Of a stretch of DNA of 64,000 nt, positions 25,874 to 34,417 are shown piece after piece. The notes beneath the pieces were generated by a model. The model did no database searches. It worked only from the letters and a program-made list of their open reading frames with translations, and was not told the DNA's origin. Source of the DNA: Micromonospora sp. WMMD1082 (lineage in GTDB: Bacteria > Actinomycetota > Actinomycetes > Mycobacteriales > Micromonosporaceae); assembly GCF_029626175.1 (NCBI RefSeq), contig NZ_JARUBM010000002.1, forward strand, positions 1,116,001-1,180,000. Reading direction: 5' to 3'. How positions within the stretch are numbered: the first letter of the stretch is position 1; every line of letters begins with the position of its first letter. A program made the position numbers and the translations under genes.

Positions 25874-26767
25874 TTAGCGGAGGTGGTGGAGGTCGGCGGC
25901 GGCCAGGGGGTGGGTGGTGGGGACAGTCGTGGGGGTGGCGGGGGTGGTGAGGAGGAGTCGACCGTCGGGGTCGATGGTGGTGGCGGTGCCGGTGAGTTCG
26001 GTGCCGTCCGGGAGCACGGCACGCACCTCGCGGCCGATGGTGCCGCAGACCGCCAGGTAGGCGTCCCGCAGGCCGCTCTCCACCGCGTCGCCGCCGGCGG
26101 CGCGCCACCGGGCGTACCACTCGGCCACCGAGCGCAGCAGCGCCCGCAACAGCGGATCCCGGTCGGTGGCCGCCGCGCCGGACAGTTGCAGCGAGGTGGC
26201 CGGCAGGCCGGTCGGGTGCTCCGGCAGCTCGTCGGCGCGCAGCGTGACGTTCAGCCCGATGCCGAGCACGACCGCGGGCGGATCGCCCAGCCCCGGGCCG
26301 GGCACCCCCTCGGCGAGGATCCCGGCGCACTTGGCGCCCCCCACGAGCAGGTCGTTCGGCCACTTCAGGGTGGCGTCCAGCTCGGCCAGCAGGACCACCG
26401 CCTCGACCAGCGCCACGCCGGCCAGCAGCGGCAGCCAGCCGTACCCCGCGGGTGGCGCCGGGGACCAGCCTCGGTCCGGCACGGCCTCGCCGGGCCGCAG
26501 CAGCACGCTGGTCGCGATGCCCGCACGCGGCGGCGACTGCCAGACCCGCCCGCGCCGCCCGCGCCCGGCGGTCTGCCGCTCGGCGACCACCACCAGGCCC
26601 TCCGGCTCCCCGTCCCGGGCCGCCTCGGCGACATCGGCGTTGGTGGAACCGGTCTCCACCCGCAGCTCCAGCCGTGACCACGGGCCGTTCGGCGCGACCA
26701 GCGCCCGGCGCAGCCGCGCCGCCGACAGCGGCGGGCGGTCCAGATCGGTGTACGGCGAACCCGGCAT
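25874..26767 (-). CDS. birA: Biotin-[acetyl-CoA-carboxylase] ligase
   Basis: 297 residues, monofunctional (no HTH). It makes biotinyl-AMP and transfers biotin to the carrier lysine of carboxylases, here probably that of the AccA protein at 43012 (Lys549). The motifs are present: [28 protein letters not shown] (GRGRRGR at 68-74), [14 protein letters not shown] (135-139) and [15 protein letters not shown]. The C-terminal 50 residues form the small SH3-like domain. It is divergent from accD with 75 bases between the starts; birA beside accD is conserved in actinobacteria (Rv3279c-Rv3280). Confidence 0.94.
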   Translation of the reverse strand: MPGSPYTDLDRPPLSAARLRRALVAPNGPWSRLELRVETGSTNADVAEAARDGEPEGLVVVAERQTAGRGRRGRVWQSPPRAGIATSVLLRPGEAVPDRGWSPAPPAGYGWLPLLAGVALVEAVVLLAELDATLKWPNDLLVGGAKCAGILAEGVPGPGLGDPPAVVLGIGLNVTLRADELPEHPTGLPATSLQLSGAAATDRDPLLRALLRSVAEWYARWRAAGGDAVESGLRDAYLAVCGTIGREVRAVLPDGTELTGTATTIDPDGRLLLTTPATPTTVPTTHPLAAADLHHLR

Positions 26768-26830
26768 CGAACCAGCCTACGGGCAAGCCGGTGCGGCGGA
26801 CGGCGCGGCAGCGGCGACCTGAGCCGTCGT

Positions 26831-26836
26831 TATATT
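26831..26836 (+). promoter_or_regulatory. -10 element of accD (leaderless start)
   Basis: TATATT, six bases, then GTG at 26843. It is the most A+T-rich -10 box in the window and no Shine-Dalgarno sequence is present. Confidence 0.6.
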
Positions 26837-26842
26837 TCCTGG

Positions 26843-28426
26843 GTGACTACCGAGACCGGGAGCAACATCCACAGCACCGCCGGCAAGCTGGCGGATCTGG
26901 CACGACGGGTCGACGAGGCGGCGCACGCCGGGTCGGCCCGCGCCGTGGAGAAGCAGCACGCCCGAGGCAAGAGAACCGCCCGGGAGCGGATCGAGATGCT
27001 GCTCGACGAGGGTTCGTTCGTCGAGCTGGACGAGTTCGCCCGGCACCGGTCCACCAACTTCGGCCTGGACCGCACCCGCCCGTACGGCGACGGCGTGATC
27101 ACCGGCTACGGCACCGTCGACGGTCGGCAGGTCTGCGTCTTCGCCCAGGACTTCACCGTCTTCGGCGGCTCCCTCGGCGAGGTCTTCGGCGAGAAGGTCG
27201 TCAAGGTGATGGACCTGGCCATGAAGATCGGCTGCCCGGTCGTCGGCATCAACGACTCCGGGGGCGCCCGGATCCAGGAGGGCGTGGTCTCGCTCGGCCT
27301 CTACGGCGAGATCTTCTTCCGCAACGTACGCGCCAGCGGCGTCATCCCGCAGATCTCGCTGATCATGGGCCCGTGCGCGGGCGGCGCGGTCTACTCCCCC
27401 GCCGTCACCGACTTCACCGTCATGGTCGACCAGACCTCGCACATGTTCATCACCGGGCCGGACGTGATCAAGACCGTCACCGGCGAGGACGTCGGCATGG
27501 AGGAGTTGGGCGGGGCCCGCACCCACAACGCCCGCAGCGGCAACGCGCACTACCTCGCCGCCGACGAGACCGACGCGGTCGACTACGTCAAGGCGCTGCT
27601 GTCGCACCTGCCGTCGAACAACCTGGACGAGCCGCCGGTCTTCCCCGTCGACGCCGACCTTGCCGTCACCGACGCCGACCGGGAATTGGACACGCTGATC
27701 CCGGACTCCGCCAACCAGCCGTACGACATGCACCGGGTGATCGAGCACGTGCTGGACGACGGGGAGTTCCTGGAGGTCCAGCCGCTCTACGCGCAGAACA
27801 TGGTGGTCGGCTTCGGCCGGGTCGAGGGCCGGCCGGTCGGCGTGGTGGCCAACCAGCCGATGCACTTCGCCGGCACCCTGGACATCGCGGCCAGCGAGAA
27901 GGCGGCCCGGTTCGTGCGGACCTGCGACGCGTTCAACATCCCGGTACTCACCTTCGTGGACGTGCCCGGGTTCCTACCCGGCACCGGCCAGGAGTGGGAC
28001 GGCATCATCCGCCGGGGCGCGAAGCTCATCTACGCGTACGCCGAGGCCACCGTCCCGAAGGTCACCGTCATCACCCGCAAGGCATACGGCGGAGCGTACG
28101 ACGTGATGGGCTCCAAGCACCTGGGTGCCGACCTCAACTTCGCCTGGCCCACCGCACAGATCGCGGTGATGGGCGCGCAGGGCGCGGTGAACATCCTCTA
28201 CCGCGCCGAACTGGCCGCCGCCGAGGACCCGGCCGCCGTCCGGGCCGAGAAGATCGCCGAGTACGAGGACACCCTGGCCAACCCGTACATCGCCGCCGAG
28301 CGCGGCTACGTCGACTCGGTGATCCCGCCGCACGAGACCCGTACCCAGATCGTCCGCGCCCTGCGCGTGCTGCGTACCAAGCGGGAGACCCTGCCCCCCA
28401 AGAAGCACGGCAACATCCCGCTCTGA
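26843..28426 (+). CDS. accD: Acyl-CoA (propionyl-CoA) carboxylase beta subunit
   Basis: Carboxyltransferase subunit; moves CO2 from carboxybiotin to propionyl-CoA (or acetyl-CoA), giving methylmalonyl-CoA. 527 residues. N-terminal half: [33 protein letters not shown] and the oxyanion segment [14 protein letters not shown]-terminal half: [18 protein letters not shown] and [20 protein letters not shown]. Asp420 in GGAYDVM corresponds to Asp422 of Streptomyces coelicolor PccB, the residue that favours propionyl-CoA. Its epsilon subunit (33614) and biotinylated alpha subunit (43012) are in this window but separated from it. It is convergent with the M50 gene, five bases apart. Confidence 0.95.
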   Translation: MTTETGSNIHSTAGKLADLARRVDEAAHAGSARAVEKQHARGKRTARERIEMLLDEGSFVELDEFARHRSTNFGLDRTRPYGDGVITGYGTVDGRQVCVFAQDFTVFGGSLGEVFGEKVVKVMDLAMKIGCPVVGINDSGGARIQEGVVSLGLYGEIFFRNVRASGVIPQISLIMGPCAGGAVYSPAVTDFTVMVDQTSHMFITGPDVIKTVTGEDVGMEELGGARTHNARSGNAHYLAADETDAVDYVKALLSHLPSNNLDEPPVFPVDADLAVTDADRELDTLIPDSANQPYDMHRVIEHVLDDGEFLEVQPLYAQNMVVGFGRVEGRPVGVVANQPMHFAGTLDIAASEKAARFVRTCDAFNIPVLTFVDVPGFLPGTGQEWDGIIRRGAKLIYAYAEATVPKVTVITRKAYGGAYDVMGSKHLGADLNFAWPTAQIAVMGAQGAVNILYRAELAAAEDPAAVRAEKIAEYEDTLANPYIAAERGYVDSVIPPHETRTQIVRALRVLRTKRETLPPKKHGNIPL

Positions 28427-28431
28427 GTGTG

Positions 28432-29178
28432 CTAACCGAGCGCGAGGCCGGCCTCGGCGAGCAGCGGGCCGGCCAGCATCAGCCCGCCGGTGATCAGGAC
28501 GGCGAGGTTCACCAGGCCGAAGAGGACGACCCAGAAGAACGCCGGAAGCGGGGTGATGCCCGCCAACTGGTCGGCGTCGGAGGCCGGCATCCCGCGCTGG
28601 GCGCGCAGCCGTTGCAGTTCCACCACCGGACGTACGCCGCCGAGCAACAGGAACCACACGCCGGTCCAGGCGAAGGCGGCCTGCACCTGCGGGCTGGCGT
28701 ACCAGGAGACGGCGAGCACGGCGCCGCCGGTGATCAGCAGCGAGAGCATCCCGAAGACGTTGCGGATCATCACCAGCATGGCCAGCAGCAGGATCACCGC
28801 GACCCAGAGCAGCAGGGTGATCCGGTTGCCGGCGAGCAACCATGCCCCGCCAAGGCCCACCAGGGGTGGGGCCAGATAGCCAGCGAGGAGGGTGAGCACC
28901 ATGCCCGGGCCGGTGGGGCGCCCGGCGGAGAGGGTCAATCCCGACGTGTCCGAGTGCAGCCGGATGCCGCGTAGCTTGCGCCCGGTGAGCAGCGCGGCCA
29001 GCGCGTGACCACCCTCGTGCGCGATGGTGATCGCGTTGCGGGCGACCCGCCACGGCAGCCGGGTGGAGACCACCAGGAGCGCGACCAGGCCGGTGAGCAG
29101 CACCAGCAGCGGGGGTGGGTCGGGCTGCGCGCCGAGCAGGCGGTCCCAGAGCTCGGTCATGCCCTCGATCGGCACCAT
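28432..29178 (-). CDS. M50-family membrane metallopeptidase
   Basis: 248 residues from the ATG at 29178; a second ATG at 29160 is possible. A hydrophobic start leads to the zinc motif HEGGH (54-58, in AITIAHEGGHALAALLTGRK), followed by GIRLHSDTSGLT and about five further membrane helices (LLWVAVILLLAMLVMI, LSLLITGGAVLAVSWY). It resembles the small M50B peptidases of actinobacteria rather than RIP1/RseP because no PDZ domain is present. The substrate is unknown. It is divergent from the Uma2 gene and convergent with accD. Confidence 0.87.
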   Translation of the reverse strand: MVPIEGMTELWDRLLGAQPDPPPLLVLLTGLVALLVVSTRLPWRVARNAITIAHEGGHALAALLTGRKLRGIRLHSDTSGLTLSAGRPTGPGMVLTLLAGYLAPPLVGLGGAWLLAGNRITLLLWVAVILLLAMLVMIRNVFGMLSLLITGGAVLAVSWYASPQVQAAFAWTGVWFLLLGGVRPVVELQRLRAQRGMPASDADQLAGITPLPAFFWVVLFGLVNLAVLITGGLMLAGPLLAEAGLALG

Positions 29179-29309
29179 GGGGCGGCAGCCTACCGCCCGC
29201 CCTCCGGCGCCGATCAAGGGCGGACGACCGTTCCGGTGTCGATCCGGGGCCGGGCGCCCGTATCGTGTGAGACTGACCGGGTGGCGATCGGATCGGGAGG
29301 TGAACGCCG

Positions 29310-29861
29310 GTGAGCGCGGCCCCCCTGGAACCCCACGTCGGCCTCTGGACCGAGGACGACTACTTCGCCTTGGGCGAGACCCATGACCGGATCGAGCTGC
29401 TCGACGGGAGCCTGATCGTGAGCCCTGCCCCGAGCCGCCGGCATCAGCGAGTGGCCCGAAGGCTGGCGAACAGCATCGAGGCCGCGGCAGAGAGCAGCGG
29501 CCTGTCGGTATACGATGCGATCAATGTTCGACTAGGCGTTGACCGCATCGTCATTCCGGATCTGGTCGTTACCGACGCCGACGACGAGGGCACGGTCCTC
29601 GACGCAGACCAGGTCTTCCTGGTCGGGGAGATCGTCTCGCCGGGTAACGCCGCCGCCGACCGGGTGCTCAAGATGCAGCTCTACGCGATCGCCCGGATCC
29701 CCTGGTATCTACTGGTCGAGCAGGACGGCGACACCCACTCCCTACGGCTGTACCGACTCGACGGCGGGCACTACGTCGAGGACCGGGTGGCCAAGGCCGG
29801 TGAGACGCTCACCCTCGCCGAGCCGTTCCCGTGGCAGGTCGACCCGGCGACCCTGCGCTGA
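29310..29861 (+). CDS. Uma2-family (DUF820) PD-(D/E)XK nuclease-like protein
   Basis: 183 residues. The GTG at 29310 has GGGAGG nine bases upstream. The restriction-endonuclease-like core is visible: [23 protein letters not shown], a helix [28 protein letters not shown] and [20 protein letters not shown], which supply the Glu, Asp, Glu and Lys positions of the active site. Uma2 proteins are very numerous in cyanobacteria and actinobacteria; their biological role is not established. It stands alone, between a divergent protease gene and the lysozyme gene, with no defence genes nearby. Confidence 0.9.
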   Translation: MSAAPLEPHVGLWTEDDYFALGETHDRIELLDGSLIVSPAPSRRHQRVARRLANSIEAAAESSGLSVYDAINVRLGVDRIVIPDLVVTDADDEGTVLDADQVFLVGEIVSPGNAAADRVLKMQLYAIARIPWYLLVEQDGDTHSLRLYRLDGGHYVEDRVAKAGETLTLAEPFPWQVDPATLR

Positions 29862-29984
29862 GGGGACGCACACGTTCAGCCCGTCACCCCACCATCCATT
29901 GAAAGTTTTCTTAGTTTCTCTTGCCTTGGCGGGCACTCACCTTCAAAGATGACTCTCTATCGACAGTCGTCTCAGGAGGACGCC

Positions 29985-30737
29985 ATGGCTCGTACCGGAT
30001 CATCACTGCGCCGGCTGATCGCCGCCGCGGTCACCGTGCTCGCCACCGCCGCCGCCGGCCTCGTCGCCACCGCGACCCCGGCCGCCGCCGCCACCGTGCC
30101 CGGCATCGACGTCTCGCGCTACCAGGGCACCATCAACTGGACGAGCGTCCGCAACGCCGGCATCCAGTTCGCCTTCATCAAGGCCACCGAGGGTACGAGC
30201 TACAAGGACCCGAACTTCAACGCCAACTACGTCAACGCGTACAACGCCGGGGTCATCCGGGGGGCGTACCACTTCGCCCGGCCCAACATCTCCACCGGCG
30301 CGGTGCAGGCCAACTACCTGGCCTCCAACGGCGGCGCCTGGTCGGCCGACAGCCGCACCCTCCCGGCGGCGCTCGACCTGGAGGCGAACCCGTACAGCGG
30401 CGGATACTGCTACGGCCTGAGCACCACCGCCATGCGCAACTGGGTGCAGGACTTCCTCAACACCTACCGCTCGCGCACCGGCCGCTACGCGGTCATCTAC
30501 ACCACCACCAGCTTCTGGAACCAGTGCACCGGCAGCTGGAGCGGCCCGTGGAACAACCACCCGCTCTGGATCGCCCGCTGGTCGTCCTCCGTCGGCGCCC
30601 TGCCGCCGGGCGCGCCGTTCTGGAGCTTCTGGCAGTACACCGACTCCGGCAGCGTCTCCGGCATCAGCGGCGCCGTCGACCGCAACCACTGGAACGGCGA
30701 CCGCAGCCGGCTGATCGCCCTGGCCAACAACACCTGA
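29985..30737 (+). CDS. Secreted GH25 lysozyme
   Basis: 250 residues. AGGAGG lies five bases before the ATG. A signal peptide (1-36, ending ATPAAAA) is followed directly by a GH25 (Chalaropsis-type) muramidase: PGIDVSRYQGTINW with Asp42, FAFIKATEGTSYKDPNF, GAYHFARPN, the catalytic pair in ALDLEANP (Asp131, Glu133) and FWQYTDSGSVSGISGAVDRN. It cuts N-acetylmuramic acid bonds of peptidoglycan, either for wall turnover or against other bacteria. The upstream region (29899-29920) is A+T-rich, with TTGAAAGTTTTC, and probably holds its promoter. A terminator follows. Confidence 0.94.
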   Translation: MARTGSSLRRLIAAAVTVLATAAAGLVATATPAAAATVPGIDVSRYQGTINWTSVRNAGIQFAFIKATEGTSYKDPNFNANYVNAYNAGVIRGAYHFARPNISTGAVQANYLASNGGAWSADSRTLPAALDLEANPYSGGYCYGLSTTAMRNWVQDFLNTYRSRTGRYAVIYTTTSFWNQCTGSWSGPWNNHPLWIARWSSSVGALPPGAPFWSFWQYTDSGSVSGISGAVDRNHWNGDRSRLIALANNT

Positions 30738-30749
30738 CGTACGCCACGA

Positions 30750-30790
30750 CGGCGGGTCGGCGTCCCTACTGGACGGACGCCGGCCCGCCG
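30750..30790 (+). terminator. Terminator after the GH25 lysozyme gene
   Basis: Stem CGGCGGG-TC-GGCGTCC with its complement (one two-base internal mismatch) and a nine-base loop, 13 bases after the stop codon. Confidence 0.75.
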
Positions 30791-30872
30791 CCGTGCCGCT
30801 CGCGGACTGCCGCCGTGGCCTGAAGTGCCGGGCCTGCCGCCGAGCGATTCGCCGGACCTGCCGCGGGGCGGC

Positions 30873-31106
30873 TCAGGCCCGCCGCCGTACGAGCGCGACC
30901 GGCACGGCCATCCCCGCTCGCCGGGACACGTGCCCCCGCCGGGTGAGGTGCCAGCCAACAAAGGCGGCCCCGGCGAGCGTCACGACGCTCAGCAGGGTCG
31001 TCAGCACCACGACGCCGACGGTGGCCACCAGCAGTACGACGTTGCCCAGCACGACGAGGGTCCACAGTGCCAACCGGGGCCGGGCATCCCTTCCTCGGTA
31101 ACCCAT
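30873..31106 (-). CDS. Small two-helix membrane protein, function unknown
   Basis: 77 residues. The ATG at 31106 has GGGAGG six bases upstream. Two hydrophobic segments (about 12-34 and 35-52: LALWTLVVLGNVVLLVATVGVV and LTTLLSVVTLAGAAFVGWHL) are followed by a basic tail. No family recognised. It lies 61 bases downstream of the Ser/Thr kinase gene on the same strand and may be cotranscribed with it. Its size is within the range where chance frames occur, but the strong ribosome-binding site and clean hydrophobic pattern support it. Confidence 0.65.
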   Translation of the reverse strand: MGYRGRDARPRLALWTLVVLGNVVLLVATVGVVVLTTLLSVVTLAGAAFVGWHLTRRGHVSRRAGMAVPVALVRRRA

Positions 31107-31167
31107 CTCGGGCCTCCCTTCCGTCGTCGGAGATCAGGTACCCCGACGGGGGAGGGTCATGCCTCGA

Positions 31168-33522
31168 TCAGTCCTGGCGGTCCGGTACGAACTCGCGGAA
31201 GATCATCTCGAAGTTGTCGAGCTGGGCCTCCCACTCGCGGTCCGCGACCTCCCAGCGCAGGGCGAAACCCCGATTGCTGGCGGTGACAAAGCCCCGGTTG
31301 CGGGTCCGGATCAGCGTGTTGTCCCGGGTCTCCCGCCAGTCCCAGTCGGCGCAGGTCCGCCACTTGCAGTCGATCGGAGAGATGTCGATGTACTCGTAGT
31401 TCCGTACGACGTTTTTCCGCGCCGGTTCGATGGCTCGCCATGCGGCGGCCGCGTCCCGCTGCGGCCGGTCGGTGCGGTCGATGAGTAGCTCGCGGACGCC
31501 GTTCGGCTCCTTGTACAGCACCCACGTGCCACCGGCGCTGCGCCGCCAACCGTTCGGCACCGGCACCCTGAAGCCCACCGGGTCGGTCCGCAGCGTCCAC
31601 CCCTCGGGCAGGCCACCGGCCGTCTCGGAAGGACTCGGCGAGGCCGACGGGCTGGGCGAGGCGGACGGGCTGGCCGGGGTCGGTGGCGGCGCGGCCGGCT
31701 CGGAGGTCGCCGGCGCGGGTGCGCTCGTGGTGCCCGCCGCGCCCTGCGGCGTCCCGCCATCCTCGCCGTCGCCCCTGGTGAGCAGCGGCACCGCCACCAC
31801 CAGACCGACGAGCAGCAGCACGACCAGGGTGCCGACGAGCACGGCGCGGCGGGTCCGCTCCGACCGGAACTGGCCGGCGGCGAAGACGGAGCCGCGCGCC
31901 GGCGCCGGGCTCACCGGCGCCGCCGGCATGACCGCGGTCGGCTGGGGCGCGCTCCGCGCGTCGCCGCCCCCCGGCGAACCCACCCGGCGGGCCTGCTCGG
32001 CCGTCGAGGCGGACCCCGAGCGGTCGACCTTCGCCGTCGGCGCGGCGTCCGAAGCGGCGTTCGCACCGGCCGTTGCCGTACCCGTCGCGGCCTGATCCCC
32101 CGTCGCGGCCGAGGCGGCGCGGTCACCCGCTGCGGCCTGGTTCTCCGTCGCGGTGGCTCCCTGGGTCGGCTGATCTCCCGACGCGCCCGAGGCGGCCCCG
32201 TCATCCGTCGCGCTGCTCGACCCGGCCCGCGTCTGCGGCGGCACGCCCTCTCCGGCGTCGACCTGCCCGGTCTGCGAGATGGCCCCGGCATCGGCCTGCC
32301 CGGCGTCGTCGTGCCCCGCCTCCGAGCCGGTCTCGGCGTCGCCCGTCCCGCCGCCCTGTCCGACGTCGACGTTGGCCCCGGCGGTGGAGCTGGTCCCGGT
32401 GGTGGAGACCGTCGTCGTCGGTGCGGCATCCGCGCCGCTGGCGGGAGCGGGAACCTTGGCCGTCGGGTCGGCATCCGAACCGGGCGGGGTGCCGGTCGAA
32501 CGATTCTCGGTGGAGCCGGCGGCCGCGGCGGCTCCGGCCACCAGCCCGGCGGTGGGTGGCGTGCGGGGCGCGGGCGGGGTGACCGGTGGCGTCGGCCGCT
32601 CACCGGACGGGCGGGGCGCCGGCACCAGCGGTGGGCGCGGCTCGCGCGGACCGTTCGGCCCGGGCCGGCGTACGCCACCGAGCAGCGAGATGCCCCGGGA
32701 CCGCCGGCCAGCGGCACGGTGCAGCATGCGCTCGGCCGACTCTGCGGTGAGCCGCTCCTGCGGGTCCTTGCGGAGCAGCCCGTTGAGCACCTGCTTGAGC
32801 GGCCCGGCGTTGCGTGCCGGCGGCACCGGCTCGGTGGCGAGCGCGGCCAGCGTGCTGATCGCCGAGGGCCGCGCGTACGGGGACTTGCCCTCCACGGCCG
32901 CGTAGAGCGTGGCGCCCAGCGACCACAGGTCGGCCTCCGGCCCGGCGGTGCCGTCGCGGGCCCGCTCCGGCGCGATGTACGCCGGCGAGCCGAGCACCAT
33001 GCCGGTACGGGTGACGTTCGGGTCGCCGGGAATCGTCGCGAGGCCGAAGTCGGTCAGCACCACCCGGCCGTCGTTGCCGAGCAACACGTTGCCGGGCTTG
33101 ACGTCCCGATGCATGATGCCGGCCTTGTGCGCGGCCCTCAGCGCGTTCAGCACCCCCAGCCCGATCTCCACCGCCTGGGCCGGCGACACCGGACCGTCCG
33201 CCGCGATGGCGTCCTGCAAGGACCGGGACGCCACGTACTCCATGACGATCCAGGGGTCACCATCGGTGCGGAGCACGTCGAAGATGCGTACGACGTTGAT
33301 GTTGTTGAGCCGGGCGATGGCGCGGGCCTCGCGCAGCGAGCGCTCGCGCATCTCGCGGCGCTCATCGTTGGTCAGGCCCGGCGGCGGCACCAACTCCTTG
33401 ATCGCGACATCGCGGTGCAGCACCTCGTCGCGCGCCCTCCATACCCGACCCATGCCGCCCTGGCCGAGCGGCGAGATCAGCCGGTACCGGTCGGCGACGA
33501 GTTGGGGGGAAGCTTCTGACAT
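31168..33522 (-). CDS. Receptor-type Ser/Thr protein kinase with extracytoplasmic domain
   Basis: 784 residues. Kinase domain 13-270: glycine loop GQGGMGRVW (20-28), Lys42 in VAIKE, catalytic HRDVKPGN (Asp140), DFG (Asp158) and the SPAYIAPERARD activation segment end. A very long Ala/Thr/Gly/Pro-rich linker (about 280-550) follows, then one membrane helix (about 559-580, LVGTLVVLLLVGLVVAVPLL), a Pro/Ser spacer and an outer domain (LPEGWTLRTDPVGFRVPVP, WRETRDNTLIRTRNRGF). The second kinase in this window (59534) has the same plan. TACCGT seven bases upstream of the ATG predicts a leaderless message. Signal and substrates are unknown. Confidence 0.93.
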   Translation of the reverse strand: MSEASPQLVADRYRLISPLGQGGMGRVWRARDEVLHRDVAIKELVPPPGLTNDERREMRERSLREARAIARLNNINVVRIFDVLRTDGDPWIVMEYVASRSLQDAIAADGPVSPAQAVEIGLGVLNALRAAHKAGIMHRDVKPGNVLLGNDGRVVLTDFGLATIPGDPNVTRTGMVLGSPAYIAPERARDGTAGPEADLWSLGATLYAAVEGKSPYARPSAISTLAALATEPVPPARNAGPLKQVLNGLLRKDPQERLTAESAERMLHRAAGRRSRGISLLGGVRRPGPNGPREPRPPLVPAPRPSGERPTPPVTPPAPRTPPTAGLVAGAAAAAGSTENRSTGTPPGSDADPTAKVPAPASGADAAPTTTVSTTGTSSTAGANVDVGQGGGTGDAETGSEAGHDDAGQADAGAISQTGQVDAGEGVPPQTRAGSSSATDDGAASGASGDQPTQGATATENQAAAGDRAASAATGDQAATGTATAGANAASDAAPTAKVDRSGSASTAEQARRVGSPGGGDARSAPQPTAVMPAAPVSPAPARGSVFAAGQFRSERTRRAVLVGTLVVLLLVGLVVAVPLLTRGDGEDGGTPQGAAGTTSAPAPATSEPAAPPPTPASPSASPSPSASPSPSETAGGLPEGWTLRTDPVGFRVPVPNGWRRSAGGTWVLYKEPNGVRELLIDRTDRPQRDAAAAWRAIEPARKNVVRNYEYIDISPIDCKWRTCADWDWRETRDNTLIRTRNRGFVTASNRGFALRWEVADREWEAQLDNFEMIFREFVPDRQD

Positions 33523-33529
33523 CGCTGAG

Positions 33530-33535
33530 ACGGTA
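33530..33535 (-). promoter_or_regulatory. -10 element of the kinase gene at 33522 (leaderless start)
   Basis: TACCGT, seven bases, then the ATG at 33522. Confidence 0.5.
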
Positions 33536-33601
33536 CCCGGCAGCGCTCACCGTCACACCGCCGGCACGCCACTGTGCGACGAAGGTCAACCTCACGGCGC
33601 G

Positions 33602-33607
33602 TACGCT
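33602..33607 (+). promoter_or_regulatory. -10 element of accE (leaderless start)
   Basis: TACGCT, six bases, then ATG at 33614. Confidence 0.55.
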
Positions 33608-33613
33608 GAGGTC

Positions 33614-33826
33614 ATGTCCGTCGAAGAGCCGCTGTTCCGGGTCGTGCGCGGCACGCCGACGGCCGAGGAACTGGCCGCGCTGGTGGGCGCGATCGCCGTA
33701 CGCTCGCGTCCCGCGGCCGGGCCCGCACCGGCGACCGCCTCGACGTGGGCGCGCAGCGGCCGCCCGGCCGGCACCGCACCGGCGCCCGGCACCGGCGCGT
33801 GGCGCGCCTCCGGCCTACCGCGCTGA
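33614..33826 (+). CDS. accE: Acyl-CoA carboxylase epsilon subunit
   Basis: 70 residues, a typical size for this small subunit. The diagnostic N-terminal motif is present: LFRVVRGTPTAEELAALVGAI, followed by an Ala/Pro/Gly-rich region and the conserved end with W-x-RSG (STWARSGRP) and GAWRASGLPR. The epsilon subunit binds the carboxyltransferase core and stimulates propionyl/acetyl-CoA carboxylases of actinobacteria. It normally follows accD directly and precedes maf; here it is 5.2 kb from accD and 6 kb from maf. The start codon and a -10 box define a leaderless message. Confidence 0.85.
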   Translation: MSVEEPLFRVVRGTPTAEELAALVGAIAVRSRPAAGPAPATASTWARSGRPAGTAPAPGTGAWRASGLPR

Positions 33827-33949
33827 TCCGGTACGCGACACCGCTGCCGTGCGCCGGCCCGGGATGGCGCCCGCCCGGGGCTGCCGGGGGCGGCATCCAC
33901 CGTCTAACCTCACTCAGGGAAACGACGTCGTGACAGGTGGGGAGAGCCG

Positions 33950-34417
33950 ATGATCCCTGAGGAGGATCGACCAGCGTCCTGGCTACGCGGCTCCGGCGGC
34001 GTCGAGGCAGACATCCGCCAGATGCGGGAGTTCGCCGACAAGCTCCGCGCCGAGGTGGAGAGCGGCTACGCACCGCACCTGCGTCACATCGCCGACGACA
34101 TGCTGACCACGGTGCCCAGCCCGGCCGACGCGTTCGTCGAGATGGTGCAGTTCATGCGCGCACACTGGGAGACCCAGCAGGCGGCAACCAACGCCGTGTG
34201 GGGCGTCGGCGACGCCACCGGCCACCTGGCGGAGGCCGCCAGGCTCGTGGCCGAGCAGTACGACGACGTCGACGCCTTCTCCGCAGCCCGGGTCGCCGAC
34301 GTCCGGCGGGCGCTCGGCCTGCCCGGCCCGGTGCCCGCGCCACCCGCGCCATCGCCATCGCCGTCGCTCACCGATCCCACCGGCCCCGACGCCTCCGGCC
34401 CGGTGGTGCTGCGATGA
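33950..34417 (+). CDS. WXG100/Esx-like helical protein of an orphan type VII cassette
   Basis: 155 residues. GGGGAGAG lies three bases before the ATG. Residues 15-120 are predicted helical (GGVEADIRQMREFADKLRAE, DAFVEMVQFMRAHWETQQAA), with a Trp pair in the centre (AHWETQQAATNAVWGVGDA), and residues 122-155 are a Pro/Ser-rich tail. This resembles WXG100 or PE-type substrates of type VII secretion, although the strict W-x-G motif is replaced by VWGVG. It overlaps the next gene by ATGA, and that one overlaps a mycosin, so the three form one translationally coupled unit. No EccB, EccC, EccD or EccE gene is visible. Confidence 0.68.
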   Translation: MIPEEDRPASWLRGSGGVEADIRQMREFADKLRAEVESGYAPHLRHIADDMLTTVPSPADAFVEMVQFMRAHWETQQAATNAVWGVGDATGHLAEAARLVAEQYDDVDAFSAARVADVRRALGLPGPVPAPPAPSPSPSLTDPTGPDASGPVVLR

